From: Telmatobacter sp. DSM 110680
Lineage (GTDB): Bacteria; Acidobacteriota; Terriglobia; Terriglobales; Acidobacteriaceae
Direction of reading: 5' to 3'
NCBI RefSeq assembly: GCF_039994875.1
Contig: NZ_CP121196.1
Span: 372,001-436,000 of the forward strand
Length of the DNA stretch: 64,000 nt
Part shown: positions 52,162 to 61,368 of the stretch, in pieces
Layout: every line of letters starts with the position of its first letter
How positions within the stretch are numbered: position 1 is the first letter of the stretch
Made by a program: the position numbers and the translations under genes
The notes under the pieces: model-generated
What the model saw: only the letters and a program-made list of their open reading frames with translations
Told to the model about the DNA's origin: nothing
Databases searched by the model: none

Positions 52162-53805
52162 CTACTCGACCGCGATCGATTCGATCTTCAATCCCGGAGC
52201 GGAGATCAACTCAAAGTTGAGCACGTTTTTGGCGGCTTCGCGATCGAAGAGCGCTTCAATCCAGATTGCCCCCGCACTGTTATCGCTTCCGGTTGAAGGG
52301 AATGCAATTTTTGTCGCGGTCTGGCCATTCACTCGCAGTTCCGCCATTTGCGGGGCGTCGCCGCTGTTGATATATGAAATGCGAAGTCTGGCCACGCGAA
52401 CACGCGAAGAAACATTCGTAAAGGTGACCTCCCGACTGCCGCGCACGCCATCGGCTCCTGTAGCGGTGTATGAGTTGAGTTTTCCTTCGCTGCCTTTGAC
52501 GATCAACATCGCGGCGTCGTTCGCCTGAACTGCGACGGAATAGGAAGAGTCGAAGGAGCCAAGGTCTTTCCGGGCCCAGAGGTCTCTCACCGAGACAGCC
52601 GACGAATCATTGAGCCCAAAGTCGCCCCAATGCACGGTGATCGCTGCAGGGTCGCCGGTTCTGTTGAGCAGCAGCACCGCGCGTTCTCCCGGTGTGGAGA
52701 GCGCCTTGGACCATACTTCAAGACCGTAACCGTAGGTTGCCACTTTGATTCCCTGCAGCCCAAGCGAATCCTGATCGACGGCGATTACCTCTGGATTGGT
52801 AAGCGTAGCCAAAGTGGCAGGGCTCAATGTGGTCAGATCCGCGCCGGCCAGCAGAGGCGCTGCAGAGATCGCCCACAGGCTCATATGAACCCGGCTCTGA
52901 GCATCTGTAAGGCCCGGCATCCCGACCACCATCATGTCGGGATCGTTGTAGAAACCGGTATGTTCTGCCTCCGGATGAATCCCCTGATCAAAATTGGAGA
53001 GCACGCCGGGGAAGCTGGCCAGACGGCCGCTGTGTTTTTCATGCGGCACTATCGGAGGCACGATGTCGCCGCTGGTCCGCCAGATGTCTGCGGGCGCGCC
53101 GCCTACGTTGGGAGCCCAGGTCCATGGGCTGTTGTTTCCCCACTCGCAGATTGAGTAATAGAGCCGATGCCCTGTAGCAGCCTCGGCTTTGGCGATGGCT
53201 CTCGCAACTTCGGCGTACTGCACAGCGGGATCGAGTTTCTCCTTGTCGCCACCGCACCAGTCGACCTTTACATAATCGAATCCCCATTTGGCGAATTGCA
53301 GGAAGTCCTGCTCATAATGACCTTCACTGCCGACGTGTTGATAGACGGGGCCGAGGTCCGGGTAAAGGCTGCAGCCATCCATTCCTGCGTCGGTATAGAT
53401 GCCGGCCCTCAGGCCTTTGGAATGGATGTAACGGACGATGTTGGCCATGTCTCCGGCCTGCTCACCCGGAGCAATTGCCGGCCATGCCTTGGCGTCGACC
53501 ACAATGTTCCCTCCGGGATCGCGCTGTCCTAGCCACCAGCCTTCGTCGATGGTGACGTATTGATAGCCCGCCTTAGCCATGCCGTTCACAACCATGGCGT
53601 TCGCCTGGTCCATGATGATTTTGGCGTCGACGGTATTGGAGAAGCTGTTCCAGGAAGACCAGCCCATCGGGGGAGGAGGCACGGCAATCAGCCTCTGCGC
53701 GCTCGCCGCCTGCATGGCTCCGGGTATGGTGAGGATCATGACTGCAAAACGTACAAGAACCACTCGGGTGACACGCGCACACTTCCAATCCGGGACCTTC
53801 CGCAT
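52162..53805 (-). CDS. Alpha-galactosidase, glycoside hydrolase family 27, with C-terminal carbohydrate-binding-like domain
   Basis: A 547-residue exported enzyme with a signal peptide (basic start, VLVRFAVMILTIPGAMQAASA). The GH27 barrel shows PPMGWSSWNSF, IDEGWW, GLRAGIYTDAG, the nucleophile in DYVKVDWCGG (Asp182) and acid/base in NDPDMM (Asp290). A beta domain follows, and the last 140 residues look like a CBM35-type module (YTATGADGVRGSREVTF, RVRVARLRISYINSG). It would cleave terminal alpha-galactosides of plant oligosaccharides in the periplasm or outside. AAAGG lies before the ATG at 53805, two bases after the RidA stop, so both form an operon. It ends about 195 bases from the composite element. 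Confidence 0.93.
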   Translation of the reverse strand: MRKVPDWKCARVTRVVLVRFAVMILTIPGAMQAASAQRLIAVPPPPMGWSSWNSFSNTVDAKIIMDQANAMVVNGMAKAGYQYVTIDEGWWLGQRDPGGNIVVDAKAWPAIAPGEQAGDMANIVRYIHSKGLRAGIYTDAGMDGCSLYPDLGPVYQHVGSEGHYEQDFLQFAKWGFDYVKVDWCGGDKEKLDPAVQYAEVARAIAKAEAATGHRLYYSICEWGNNSPWTWAPNVGGAPADIWRTSGDIVPPIVPHEKHSGRLASFPGVLSNFDQGIHPEAEHTGFYNDPDMMVVGMPGLTDAQSRVHMSLWAISAAPLLAGADLTTLSPATLATLTNPEVIAVDQDSLGLQGIKVATYGYGLEVWSKALSTPGERAVLLLNRTGDPAAITVHWGDFGLNDSSAVSVRDLWARKDLGSFDSSYSVAVQANDAAMLIVKGSEGKLNSYTATGADGVRGSREVTFTNVSSRVRVARLRISYINSGDAPQMAELRVNGQTATKIAFPSTGSDNSAGAIWIEALFDREAAKNVLNFELISAPGLKIESIAVE

Positions 53806-53807
53806 TG

Positions 53808-54215
53808 CTAACCTTTCTGCTTCTGAGATCGTTCGTTCATCATAGTTGCTTGCTCTGGCGGACTGTTGGTGCGGCATATCGCGATGGCCTCGATCTCAAC
53901 CAGCAGTTCGGGCCGGCAGAGAATAGCCTGAATGCAGGTAGAAGCTGGCAGCGGGTCGAGTTCCTCAGTGTTGAAAAACGCAGTGCGCTCTTCGTTGAAG
54001 GCTTCGTAATCGCGATCGATGTCGCGCAGGTAGCAAGTCGTGCGCACGATATCCCGCCAGGTGCATCCTTCGCTGGCAAGTAGGCCTGTGATATTTGCCA
54101 GGGTACGTCGCATCTGCGCCCGGAAATCGCCGATGTGCACGCTCCGGCCGTTTTCATCGATTGATGCTGTACCGGAGATAAGCAGAACGACAAAGCCGCC
54201 AACTTCAATCTTCAT
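53808..54215 (-). CDS. RidA (YjgF/YER057c/UK114) family protein
   Basis: A 135-residue protein with the RidA pattern: VVLLISGTASID, IGDFRAQMRRTLANITGLLASEG, then YEAFNEER and, near the end, CRPELLVEIEAIAI with the substrate-binding Arg and Glu. RidA proteins hydrolyse reactive enamine/imine intermediates from PLP enzymes; subgroups do other reactions. The Arg is present, so deaminase activity is possible. The 15 C-terminal residues are extra and Gln-rich. It directly precedes the alpha-galactosidase gene, an unusual pairing without obvious biochemical link. Confidence 0.88.
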   Translation of the reverse strand: MKIEVGGFVVLLISGTASIDENGRSVHIGDFRAQMRRTLANITGLLASEGCTWRDIVRTTCYLRDIDRDYEAFNEERTAFFNTEELDPLPASTCIQAILCRPELLVEIEAIAICRTNSPPEQATMMNERSQKQKG

Positions 54216-54688
54216 TCCGGCTCTCGCGTTCTCCAGACGGGGTAATCGACTTATCTATAGTTGGCAAGAGTTTTCATTGTCCTCATACGGCCCGGCACGT
54301 TGCTTATATGTAAACGACGCGCCGGGCCGAGGATAAGGGCTTTTCGGAAAAGCCATTTCAGCAGATTCAGCCCAGACAGTACCACGTACTGAAAGGAACT
54401 TTATGTACGCGTTGCCGGGCTTAACTGAAGTTACCGACATCCCCGTTTTTCGTGCTCCACAGAAATGAAGTACTAAGCTACCAGCGTCAGTTGTTTTTGA
54501 TCGATCTTACAAAAGTGAGCCATTTTGAACATTCCAGGCACCGAGAGTTGTCATAGAGTTCTAACCGGATTGAATTTCAACCACGAAATCCCCCAGCCGA
54601 AACGCGGGGCGACGGCTTGGCACAAACAGATCGGCGAGTCGGCGCAGTGGAGGTCCAGAGACAATTCAATTCCGAAAGGAGATTCACC
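54216..54688. other. Intergenic region with two stable hairpins
   Basis: No gene is supported. Inverted repeats CGGCCCGGC (54288-54296) and GCCGGGCCG (54322-54330) enclose 25 bases, followed by GGCTTTT-CGG-AAAAGCC at 54339-54355. Together they look like a structured element between the divergent RidA and secreted-protein genes. A promoter for the downstream gene must also lie here. Confidence 0.45.
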
Positions 54689-55165
54689 GTGCGAAGAATG
54701 TTCGGCCTGGCTTTGGCTGCCTTGGCATTCACCACGACATTGGTTGCGTTGGAAGCCGACAATTCTCTCGGCACCTGGAAGGTCAATCTCGCAGCATCCC
54801 GGTACACTCCGGCACCTTTACCTGTTAAAAGCCTCACTGTAGTGCGAGAAGTGTGTCCCGGTGGCGTGAAAGTTACAAGCACAGGCGAGCGGACAGATGG
54901 CACTGCGATCGACACCACCTATTCGGCAAATTACGATGGCACGCCAGCCGGGGTAACGGGCAAAGGATCACCATACGATACCGTGTCAATCAAAGAGGTA
55001 GACTCCAATACTTTCCTGTACGAAGCGAAGAACACGACCGGAAAGTATTCCGCCACCGGACGCATCGTGATTTCGGATGAAGGCAAGAAGATGACATTGA
55101 CGGCCAAAGGTACTGACGCCGATGGAAAGGAGATGACACTCGCACTCGTTTATGACAAGCAGTAG
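54689..55165 (+). CDS. Small secreted protein of unknown function
   Basis: A 158-residue protein with GTG start (AAAGGAG seven bases upstream) and signal peptide RRMFGLALAALAFTTTLVALEA. The mature part is beta-rich with a pattern seen in lipocalin-like or DUF-type secreted proteins: LGTWKVNLAASRYTP, SLTVVREVCPGGVKVT, ATGRIVISDEGKKMTLTAKG. The initial WKVNLAASRY followed by strands is common among acidobacterial exported proteins. The function is unknown. A hairpin terminator lies about 310 bases further on. Confidence 0.7.
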   Translation: MRRMFGLALAALAFTTTLVALEADNSLGTWKVNLAASRYTPAPLPVKSLTVVREVCPGGVKVTSTGERTDGTAIDTTYSANYDGTPAGVTGKGSPYDTVSIKEVDSNTFLYEAKNTTGKYSATGRIVISDEGKKMTLTAKGTDADGKEMTLALVYDKQ

Positions 55166-55472
55166 GCGACGTGAAAGTCCAGGAAACAGGCGATCGCAAG
55201 ACAGCAACAATTCGACCCACCAAGAGAATGTCATGAGAACGACTTCACCGTTTGCTCGGAAGATCCTATGCGTCAGGACAGATCAGAGTGTCGACCGTTC
55301 AAATCCGACCAAGAGATGCCTCCATCGTGAACAGAGTTTCCGTGAAAGCTGCCACATCTGCTTCAGGTCTCTCACAAAGAGAAGAGCACTTTACCGATTT
55401 CGCCAATTCTCATCAATCTATCCCTTGTCGCCGGCGTTGACTTGGTGTTGGTAGGCACACTTCGAAAATAGC

Positions 55473-55498
55473 GCCACGCCAGCTGCTGATGGCGTGGC
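55473..55498. terminator. Hairpin terminator between convergent genes
   Basis: Nine-base-pair perfect stem GCCACGCCA / TGGCGTGGC with an eight-base loop, located in the 360-bp gap between the plus-strand secreted protein (ends 55165) and the minus-strand gene ending at 55526. It could serve both. The remaining part of the gap, 55166-55472, holds nothing I can support. Confidence 0.6.
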
Positions 55499-55525
55499 AA
55501 TCTCTAGCGGTTCTCCGATAGTTCA

Positions 55526-55951
55526 CTATCGCGCGGAGTGACAACTGATGGATTCAGTTTTTCGCTTGCAGGTCCAATTCAGAGTGTCATCATGCTTTCC
55601 GGTTATGTTCCCGTAAAAGCCGACAGAAAAGGACCGAGTCGCTTGGCCGCTAGCCGCCAAGACTGTCTGAGATTCGCCAGACTTTGGGCAAAACAGAACA
55701 TCAGCGCGCCCATCTGTCTGGCAGGCTCGGTATTCCCCGGTGAGCCAGTCTCCGCTCATGTGCACATCAATAATGCGGGTTTGAGGAATCCATCCAATAT
55801 GCTTGAAATATCCCCACCCATACCAACCGAGCCAGATCACCACACCTATTACAAACAGGAAACTGATGCCTTGCGCAAGGCTCTTGAGCTCAGAAGACCC
55901 TTCCTTAGGGGCTTCTGACTCCGCTAGGTCTCGTTCTTCAAATTCCGCCAT
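55526..55951 (-). CDS. Small membrane-anchored protein of unknown function
   Basis: A 141-residue protein. After an acidic N-terminal part (MAEFEERDLAESEAPKEG), one membrane helix (ISFLFVIGVVIWLGWYGWGYF) is followed by a periplasmic domain with Cys residues (YRACQTDGRADVLFCPKSG, WTCKRKTESISC). The pattern suggests disulfide-bonded beta structure. The start at 55951 follows the shortest sensible frame; the ribosome-binding site is weak. It lies 52 bases behind the MWIF-family gene on the same strand. Confidence 0.65.
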   Translation of the reverse strand: MAEFEERDLAESEAPKEGSSELKSLAQGISFLFVIGVVIWLGWYGWGYFKHIGWIPQTRIIDVHMSGDWLTGEYRACQTDGRADVLFCPKSGESQTVLAASGQATRSFSVGFYGNITGKHDDTLNWTCKRKTESISCHSAR

Positions 55952-56003
55952 GACTGATCGTCCAATTGTTTTTACTTGGTCGGGAATAGCGTTGCCGTTG
56001 ACT

Positions 56004-56384
56004 CTAGGACCATCCCTGCCGTGTTTCAGATTCCTGCAAACGATACATAATCCGCCACACTTCATGGAGCGCGTCGGTGTACTCGGCTCCGTCCCGCCCC
56101 ATGCGCTGAGCAACTTCATTCTTGAAGTTGTCCCACTTTTGCTCTTCCGCCATTTCTTGAAGGGCTGCAACCCAGACGGATTTCGGCGCGATCAGCCGAT
56201 AACCATAATCGCGATTCGGCGGAGAAAGGATCTTCGAACTGGCAAGCTGCGGGCACCGTTTCTGAAGGTTTTGGAGATGATCTTTGCACCTCGCTCGCAC
56301 CATCAACGTGTCGGGATCAAGAGCTCCGTCAGGCTTGCTGGCACATGCAACTGAGTAAAAACCATAGATGGAAAAGATCCACAT
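56004..56384 (-). CDS. Small MWIF-family protein of unknown function (copy 2)
   Basis: A 126-residue protein, paralogue of the one at 10435-10842: MWIFSIYGFYSVACA start, LMVRARCKDHLQNLQK, KSVWVAALQEMAEEQKWDNFKNEV and YTDALHEVWRIMYRLQ. GAGGTG lies before the ATG at 56384. It sits between an ECF sigma gene upstream and a membrane protein gene downstream on the same strand. Confidence 0.75.
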   Translation of the reverse strand: MWIFSIYGFYSVACASKPDGALDPDTLMVRARCKDHLQNLQKRCPQLASSKILSPPNRDYGYRLIAPKSVWVAALQEMAEEQKWDNFKNEVAQRMGRDGAEYTDALHEVWRIMYRLQESETRQGWS

Positions 56385-56440
56385 TTCACACCTCACAGCT
56401 ACTTCAAGTGGTTCTTCAGCCCATCAGGATACTCCTTCTC

Positions 56441-57160
56441 TTAACTGGCGGTTTCCGGATTGCGCGTCATCCGTCCCGAATCAGATCTCCGCTTTAATGC
56501 TGCGTGTCCCCGAGCCTGCTGGTTTGTGTATGTAGAGAGGGCGCGCCGCAGTGCACGTCGCGCCTTGTGCAATTGGGACTTCGAGTTGCCCGAGGTGCAG
56601 TCAAGGATGGAGGCGATCTCGCTATGTTGAAAACCATGAACATCATGAAGGAGGAAGGTTCTCCGATAACCGGGCGGCAGGTTGGCAGCAGCGTGATCGA
56701 TGGCCAGACGGTCAACGACCCCGATTTGTGTCAGATCACGAGTGCCGACCCCGCGCCCGATGTGTTCCTCTGGGAGGTTTGTCATCAGATGATCGAGTGA
56801 AACAACTGGCAGCACACGCTTGCGCAGGTACATGAGCACGATATTCACCGTAATTCGGTGCAGCCAAGTGGTGAAAGCGGAGTCACCGCGGAAAGATGCG
56901 AGCTTACGGTGCAACTTTAAAAAGGTTTCCTGCGTGAGGTCTTCGGCCTCTGAGAAATCATGCACCATGCGCAAGCAAATGGAGAAGACTCGCTTCTTGT
57001 GCTGCAGGTAAAGCTCCGCGAATGCGTCGTTGTCGCCGGCCCGGGCCCGCGCCAGAACATCGTCCTGGATCGATTTAGCCGGAGGCGCGAGCCCCGTGCG
57101 CTCCGAGGCCCAGGTTCTAGTTGGATAGAGCGATGAAGTGGGAAGGGTAGAGGCCGCCAT
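56441..57160 (-). CDS. ECF-type RNA polymerase sigma factor (RpoE-like)
   Basis: A 239-residue sigma-70 family protein. Region 2 has FAELYLQHKKRVFSICLRM, DFSEAEDLTQETFLK and TTWLHRITVN; region 4 has LPPGYRRTFLLHDVHGFQHSEIASIL and SGNSKSQLHKARRALR. An N-terminal extension of about 30 residues and a basic tail are present. No anti-sigma gene lies directly next to it; the MWIF-family gene follows after 56 bases. It would direct transcription of a stress or envelope regulon. Confidence 0.92.
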   Translation of the reverse strand: MAASTLPTSSLYPTRTWASERTGLAPPAKSIQDDVLARARAGDNDAFAELYLQHKKRVFSICLRMVHDFSEAEDLTQETFLKLHRKLASFRGDSAFTTWLHRITVNIVLMYLRKRVLPVVSLDHLMTNLPEEHIGRGVGTRDLTQIGVVDRLAIDHAAANLPPGYRRTFLLHDVHGFQHSEIASILDCTSGNSKSQLHKARRALRRALSTYTNQQARGHAALKRRSDSGRMTRNPETAS

Positions 57161-57352
57161 ATTCCTCCAGTGCGGACTCGGCCACTATCCGGGGATCCGC
57201 AAACTTTGTGCTCGGACTTGCCTTGCTCGAAGGGGCAGTTCAAGCAGTCGAATGGATAACCGTAAATCAGTGCGACAGTAGCGTCAGTTAGTCAACGGTT
57301 TTTGCAGGCGTGCGGCTTTGCCAACTCGATAGGCATATCCGACGATCCGTGT

Positions 57353-57832
57353 TTAAAAGTTGCTCACCACCTTGCGAGGCGTTTGTGCCATATTGGTCGG
57401 TTTCCACTCATTTAAGTAGAGATTTCGGAGCTCCTCGTCGGACGGCATGAGAGGATTCTGGTTCGACAGAGGTGGCGCAGAGAAGGTGTCAGAGTCGGAC
57501 TCTATCGGCCGTTCTGGTGAGAACAGCCCTCGGATCGATCCGCCAACGGCATTCTGGTGTGATTTGCCGCGGAAAGTAATACGCTGCTCAGCGGTGCCGA
57601 GACTACGGGCACTTAAATCTGCATAGCGCTCGTAAAGATTGCTCGACCCGTCTTTGTCGTCGCAGCTGGAGCTTTGCCGGAGGGAATAGGGTTTGTGGTC
57701 AGCGCCCAAGGCACGAAGGGACACCACTGTTCTCCAGCGTTTGTCAAGGAATGCCGATAAAGCAAAAATGATAATGAGGAACAGAGCAAAGCCACCAATG
57801 ATGAGTTGGGTATTCGTGAAATGGACGTACAT
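57353..57832 (-). CDS. Membrane-anchored protein of unknown function
   Basis: A 159-residue protein starting MYVHFTNTQLIIGGFALFLIIIF at 57832 (GGAG six bases upstream; an in-frame ATG at 57844 is an alternative). A single N-terminal membrane helix is followed by a basic stop-transfer segment (DKRWRTV) and a long polar region. SSSCDDKDGSSNLYERYADLS and ITFRGKSHQNAVGG are the most structured looking pieces. The frame is open further upstream but less likely. No family is known. Confidence 0.6.
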   Translation of the reverse strand: MYVHFTNTQLIIGGFALFLIIIFALSAFLDKRWRTVVSLRALGADHKPYSLRQSSSCDDKDGSSNLYERYADLSARSLGTAEQRITFRGKSHQNAVGGSIRGLFSPERPIESDSDTFSAPPLSNQNPLMPSDEELRNLYLNEWKPTNMAQTPRKVVSNF

Positions 57833-58144
57833 TGCGTTCTCCATTGCATTGAATGTCCGCAACGGCAAGATGGACATTGCGGTGGCCGTTAGGTACCACA
57901 AGAATTGTGACGTGGGAGGCTTCACAAGACTGTTCAGAATTGATCAGGTCCGAAAATCAGAGGATAGGCCTGTGTTTGGTTTTCTCGAAGCAGATCAACA
58001 TTGAGATATAGCCATTAGCCGCAGGTCAGGGATAAGTTAGGCACTTTCATCTTGTTGCTTCGAGGTTGAGGCGGGTGAGCTATATCGAGCAGACAAGGGG
58101 GATATGGTGCTGTACGGTGAGCCGGAGTGAAAGAAAGGCAACCC

Positions 58145-58972
58145 ATGAGAGATGAAGTGGTTCAAGAAGCCCCCAGAACGCATTCCGGCGCGCTGTTGGC
58201 AGCGATTTCAGTGGCGATACTTTTGGGACTGGGTGGGATTATCTGGAGCTATACGCTGAACAGCAAACTGGCTACTCAGCAACAGGCTCTGGCTGATATG
58301 ACGGCGCAGAACAACAAACTGGCGGCCGCACAGCAGGAGACCGATGCGCGATTGAATGTCGCCACGGACGAGTTGAAGACCTCGCTCGGCCTGACGCAGA
58401 AGCAACTGGATACAAGGGCGGCGGCGTCGCAGGTCCGCGAGGTTCGTGGGGAGCAGACGACAGCACGCCTGGCAACCGCGCAGCAGCAGACAGCGGGGCA
58501 GGTGGCCGCAGTGCAAACGGATGTTGGCGGCGTCAAAACCGATGTGGCAAAGACGCAGAGTGACCTGGCCGAAACCAACAACAATTTGACGTCGATGAAA
58601 GGCGATCTGAACGGCCACAGCACCCTGATTGCGCGTAATGCCGATGAACTGGAGATTTTGAAGCACAAGGGCGACCGGAACTATAACGAGTTCACGCTGG
58701 TAAAGGGACAAAAGAAGCAGGTCGGGACAGTTAGCTTGGAATTGAAGAAAGCAGACTCAAAGAGGAGCAAGTACACTCTCACCGTCTTTTCCGACGACAG
58801 GCAGTACGAAAAAAAGGACAAGAGCCTGAACGAACCGCTTCAGTTCTACAGCGGCAAAGTGCCAATGTTATTTGAGATTGTGGTCAACAACGTGAGCGCT
58901 AAGAACACGGTGACCGGCTATCTGTCTTCTCCGAAGGGTACGCCGGAACCGACGGTGGTTGCCGAACGTTAG
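58145..58972 (+). CDS. Membrane protein with a long coiled coil and a C-terminal beta domain
   Basis: A 275-residue protein. Residues 1-20 are cytosolic and polar, about 18-40 form a membrane helix (LLAAISVAILLGLGGIIW), then about 40-170 an extended coiled coil rich in Gln, Ala and Thr (QQALADMTAQNNKLAAAQQE, TDVAKTQSDLAETNNNLTSM). The C-terminus (about 185-265) is a beta domain with GQKKQVGTVSLELKKADSKR and PMLFEIVVNNVSAKNTVTGY. It probably projects into the periplasm. The start ATG 58145 is preceded by AAAGG. Confidence 0.7.
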   Translation: MRDEVVQEAPRTHSGALLAAISVAILLGLGGIIWSYTLNSKLATQQQALADMTAQNNKLAAAQQETDARLNVATDELKTSLGLTQKQLDTRAAASQVREVRGEQTTARLATAQQQTAGQVAAVQTDVGGVKTDVAKTQSDLAETNNNLTSMKGDLNGHSTLIARNADELEILKHKGDRNYNEFTLVKGQKKQVGTVSLELKKADSKRSKYTLTVFSDDRQYEKKDKSLNEPLQFYSGKVPMLFEIVVNNVSAKNTVTGYLSSPKGTPEPTVVAER

Positions 58973-59105
58973 GTCAACATAAGCGAACCTCCTTGGTGTC
59001 TGCCACCTGGGGAGTAGTTCAACCGGAAAGGTGAGGTAACAGAAGGGTCAGGCTATCTGGCTTCTTGCGAATCACGCCTAGAGACCAGTTTTGGGCCCTT
59101 TGGCG

Positions 59106-59777
59106 TCATCCGGCGAGATTCTGATCATGCAGAATCACGTTCAGCAGGGATTTATGGACCCGGATGCGCTCCTTGTATTCAATGAATCCAAGCCGGCGAA
59201 AGCGATTCATAAAGAAGCTGACTCGGGACCGTGTTGTGCCGATCATTTCGGCGAGGGTCTCCTGCGAGATCTTGGGAATCAGTGCTTCCGGCTCGCCTCG
59301 CTGGCCGAATTCGGCCATGAGCAAAAGAACCCTGGCGAGACGCCTTTCGCAGTCGTTGAAAAGCTGATCGACCAGATCGGCCTGAATGCGCATGCTGCGC
59401 TCCAAAAGAAACTTCATGAAGAGTTCAACGAACTCATTCTCTTCGTGCATAACCCTGATCATCTCTTCTCGGGTGATTTTGAGAGCGGTACAGGCGGTGA
59501 TGGCCGTAGCGGAGGCCAGGCGGAGCCCAGGCATCGCGGCAAGCGCTTCTTCACCCACAAAGGCGGGTGGGGTTAGGAGCGCAATGGTTGCTTCTCTACC
59601 GATTCTGGAAACGACAGTGACTTTTGCGCGGCCTTCTTGAAGATAGAAAACAGAATCGGCGGGGTCACCCTGAGAAAAGAAGAACTCCTTTGGTTGCAGT
59701 CGAACTACTCTTCGACCAAGACCTGCGCTGGCCAGAAAAGCCGCTGAATCGAATACATGGGGAGCAGAAAGAGTCAT
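59106..59777 (-). CDS. Crp/Fnr-family transcriptional regulator
   Basis: A 223-residue protein. Residues about 20-130 form the cyclic-nucleotide-binding-type beta-roll (QPKEFFFSQGDPADSVFYLQEGRAKV, REATIALLTPPAFVGEEAL), followed by the dimer helix (FVELFMKFLLERSMRIQADLVDQLF) and a winged HTH with SQETLAEMIGTTRSRVSFFMNRFRRLGFI. Cys residues for an Fe-S cluster of the Fnr type are absent. GGTGG lies five bases before the ATG at 59777, which is preferred over the GTG at 59786. Ligand and targets are unknown. Confidence 0.92.
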   Translation of the reverse strand: MTLSAPHVFDSAAFLASAGLGRRVVRLQPKEFFFSQGDPADSVFYLQEGRAKVTVVSRIGREATIALLTPPAFVGEEALAAMPGLRLASATAITACTALKITREEMIRVMHEENEFVELFMKFLLERSMRIQADLVDQLFNDCERRLARVLLLMAEFGQRGEPEALIPKISQETLAEMIGTTRSRVSFFMNRFRRLGFIEYKERIRVHKSLLNVILHDQNLAG

Positions 59778-59996
59778 CTTTGCCACCTTTCGGCGCTGCT
59801 ACTTTGCACGCAGATCGCACAGGCAAGGAACCCGAGGCTCGACTCAACTGCTGCCAATGCCCCATTCCGAGAATGGCAGGAGTGAACTGCAGATGATTAT
59901 AGACCTTATGTCGGACAGCAGACAAAGAACCGCTCTGCTTTCTTTCGATGTAACCTTGTCGTGATCGCGGCTGGCGGCGGATTCTTCCGAATAGTG

Positions 59997-60191
59997 TTAG
60001 CTCGGCACGCCGCAGGATTGACTGGCGTAATCAATAAAGACCGTATCGCACACATGATCTTGCTCATGTTGCGCGAGATCGGTTTCATTCTGGACCGAGG
60101 CAACTGTTGCATAGCACGAGATGCAAACTGAATCGTGCGAACCATCCCTATTGTGCCTGTGAGGAAAACGGCAGGTCAGTTGCGAATCCAT
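59997..60191 (-). CDS. Small Cys/His protein, CxxC...HxC family (copy 2)
   Basis: A 64-residue protein, FPHRHNRDGSHDSVCISCYATV...LAQHEQDHVCD, paralogue of 24985-25257. The C-x-x-C and H-x-C residues are conserved between them, suggesting one zinc site. GGAG lies six bases before the ATG at 60191. It follows the 114-residue gene after 19 bases; both are probably one operon. Confidence 0.7.
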   Translation of the reverse strand: MDSQLTCRFPHRHNRDGSHDSVCISCYATVASVQNETDLAQHEQDHVCDTVFIDYASQSCGVPS

Positions 60192-60210
60192 CATGCGCTC
60201 CATTCAACAT

Positions 60211-60555
60211 TCAGACTTGAGAGCTGGTTGCTGCATGAGACTCAGCCGAGGCCACTGATCTGGTTCGAATAGGCCGATCTGCATTTTCATTCAGGCTTTC
60301 CGCAGAAATGGAAAACGATCGCTGGGACCAAGGTAGCCACCAGTCATTTCTGTAGAGTGAGGGATGTCTCTCGGGTGTTTCCGGCGGAGGTGGCCTTAAT
60401 CCTTCCTCCGCTTCGAGTTCAACAATGCGGCAACGAAGGTAAGCTTTGAGGTTTTCGATCGAAACGGGGTCCTGGTTAGGATAGGAAGTTCCTTCAACTT
60501 TTTGGAGAAGCTGGCAAATCACCTCTAGAAGGCTCGGCGACGATGGGGAGTTCAT
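60211..60555 (-). CDS. Small helical protein (copy 2 of a family seen twice here)
   Basis: A 114-residue protein. The N-terminal half has a conserved helical pattern (LLEVICQLLQKVEG, VSIENLKAYLRCRIVELEAE) matching the 66-residue protein at 24221-24421. The second half is Pro/Ser/Arg-rich and probably disordered. It is the first gene of a two-gene unit with the CxxC/HxC protein, as in the other copy's surroundings. Confidence 0.6.
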   Translation of the reverse strand: MNSPSSPSLLEVICQLLQKVEGTSYPNQDPVSIENLKAYLRCRIVELEAEEGLRPPPPETPERHPSLYRNDWWLPWSQRSFSISAESLNENADRPIRTRSVASAESHAATSSQV

Positions 60556-61368
60556 CTTGCTCGTCTTTCTATCCCGGGGGCGTGACGAAAACTCGAACTC
60601 GTCAGAGTTATCACTCTTTGTCTCCTTTGAGACTCAACGTTGGGGGGAAAGAAATAATGTAGCGGTTGCTCAATGAGCGACGCTGGTCGATTTTGAACAC
60701 TGTTCAACTTTTCCTGCGAGATCAGCTAGATGCCCTGCTGTGGTCGGGCCCTTCGCAAGCTTTCAAGTTCGGTCGTGTGGTGACCCAACCGGAACGTGTC
60801 CAGCAGTTCGCAGAAAGACACCGTCGACTCCCCCAGAAACTTCGAAGTCAGCGGGATCATGAAATGCTTCTGGCGAAATCGATGCGTTTCGCCGTCCCCT
60901 CATACCCCCGTACTTTCGCGACTGCCGCTTTGGCTATCCGTCTTCTGCTTTTGCATTCTGCGCAAACGAAGGACGCCACAGACGGGACGATGTCCCGGCC
61001 AACGGATAAGTGGCTGCTTTGCCGCGCAGACAGCGAAATTCAAATGACGCGGGCCATGAGCGAACTGCAAATAGGCTCCATATGCGGCTACGCTGTGGCT
61101 GAAGCAGATCGACAGCCGGGCCGAGTCCCTCCGAAGCAGCCAAGACAAAGGGATGTTCGAAACGAGCCTAAATCCTGAATCTGTATAAAAGTGAACAGAA
61201 AAGGCTGTTGATCTGCAGACATACTTAGAACCTATTCCTCCATGCAGAGCTTCAGGAAACCTGCGTTAGCAGTAGCGACAGACGATGCCGGAGAGCGGCA
61301 CTTCGAACATAACGCGAAGGACAGCCGGATATCCGGTAAATCCTTGATTCTCGCGACAGGAGTTTACC
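60556..61368. other. Gap without a convincing gene
   Basis: A 170-codon plus-strand frame (60666-61178) covers most of it, but it has no good start, ribosome-binding site or recognisable domain and is Arg/Leu-rich in a way that suggests chance. No RNA gene or strong repeat was seen. The last bases hold the AGGAG of the KaiC-like gene. Confidence 0.4.

Noticed and set aside
60666-61178. 170-codon plus-strand frame
   Set aside because: No ribosome-binding site, no motif, and unnatural composition; treated as chance.
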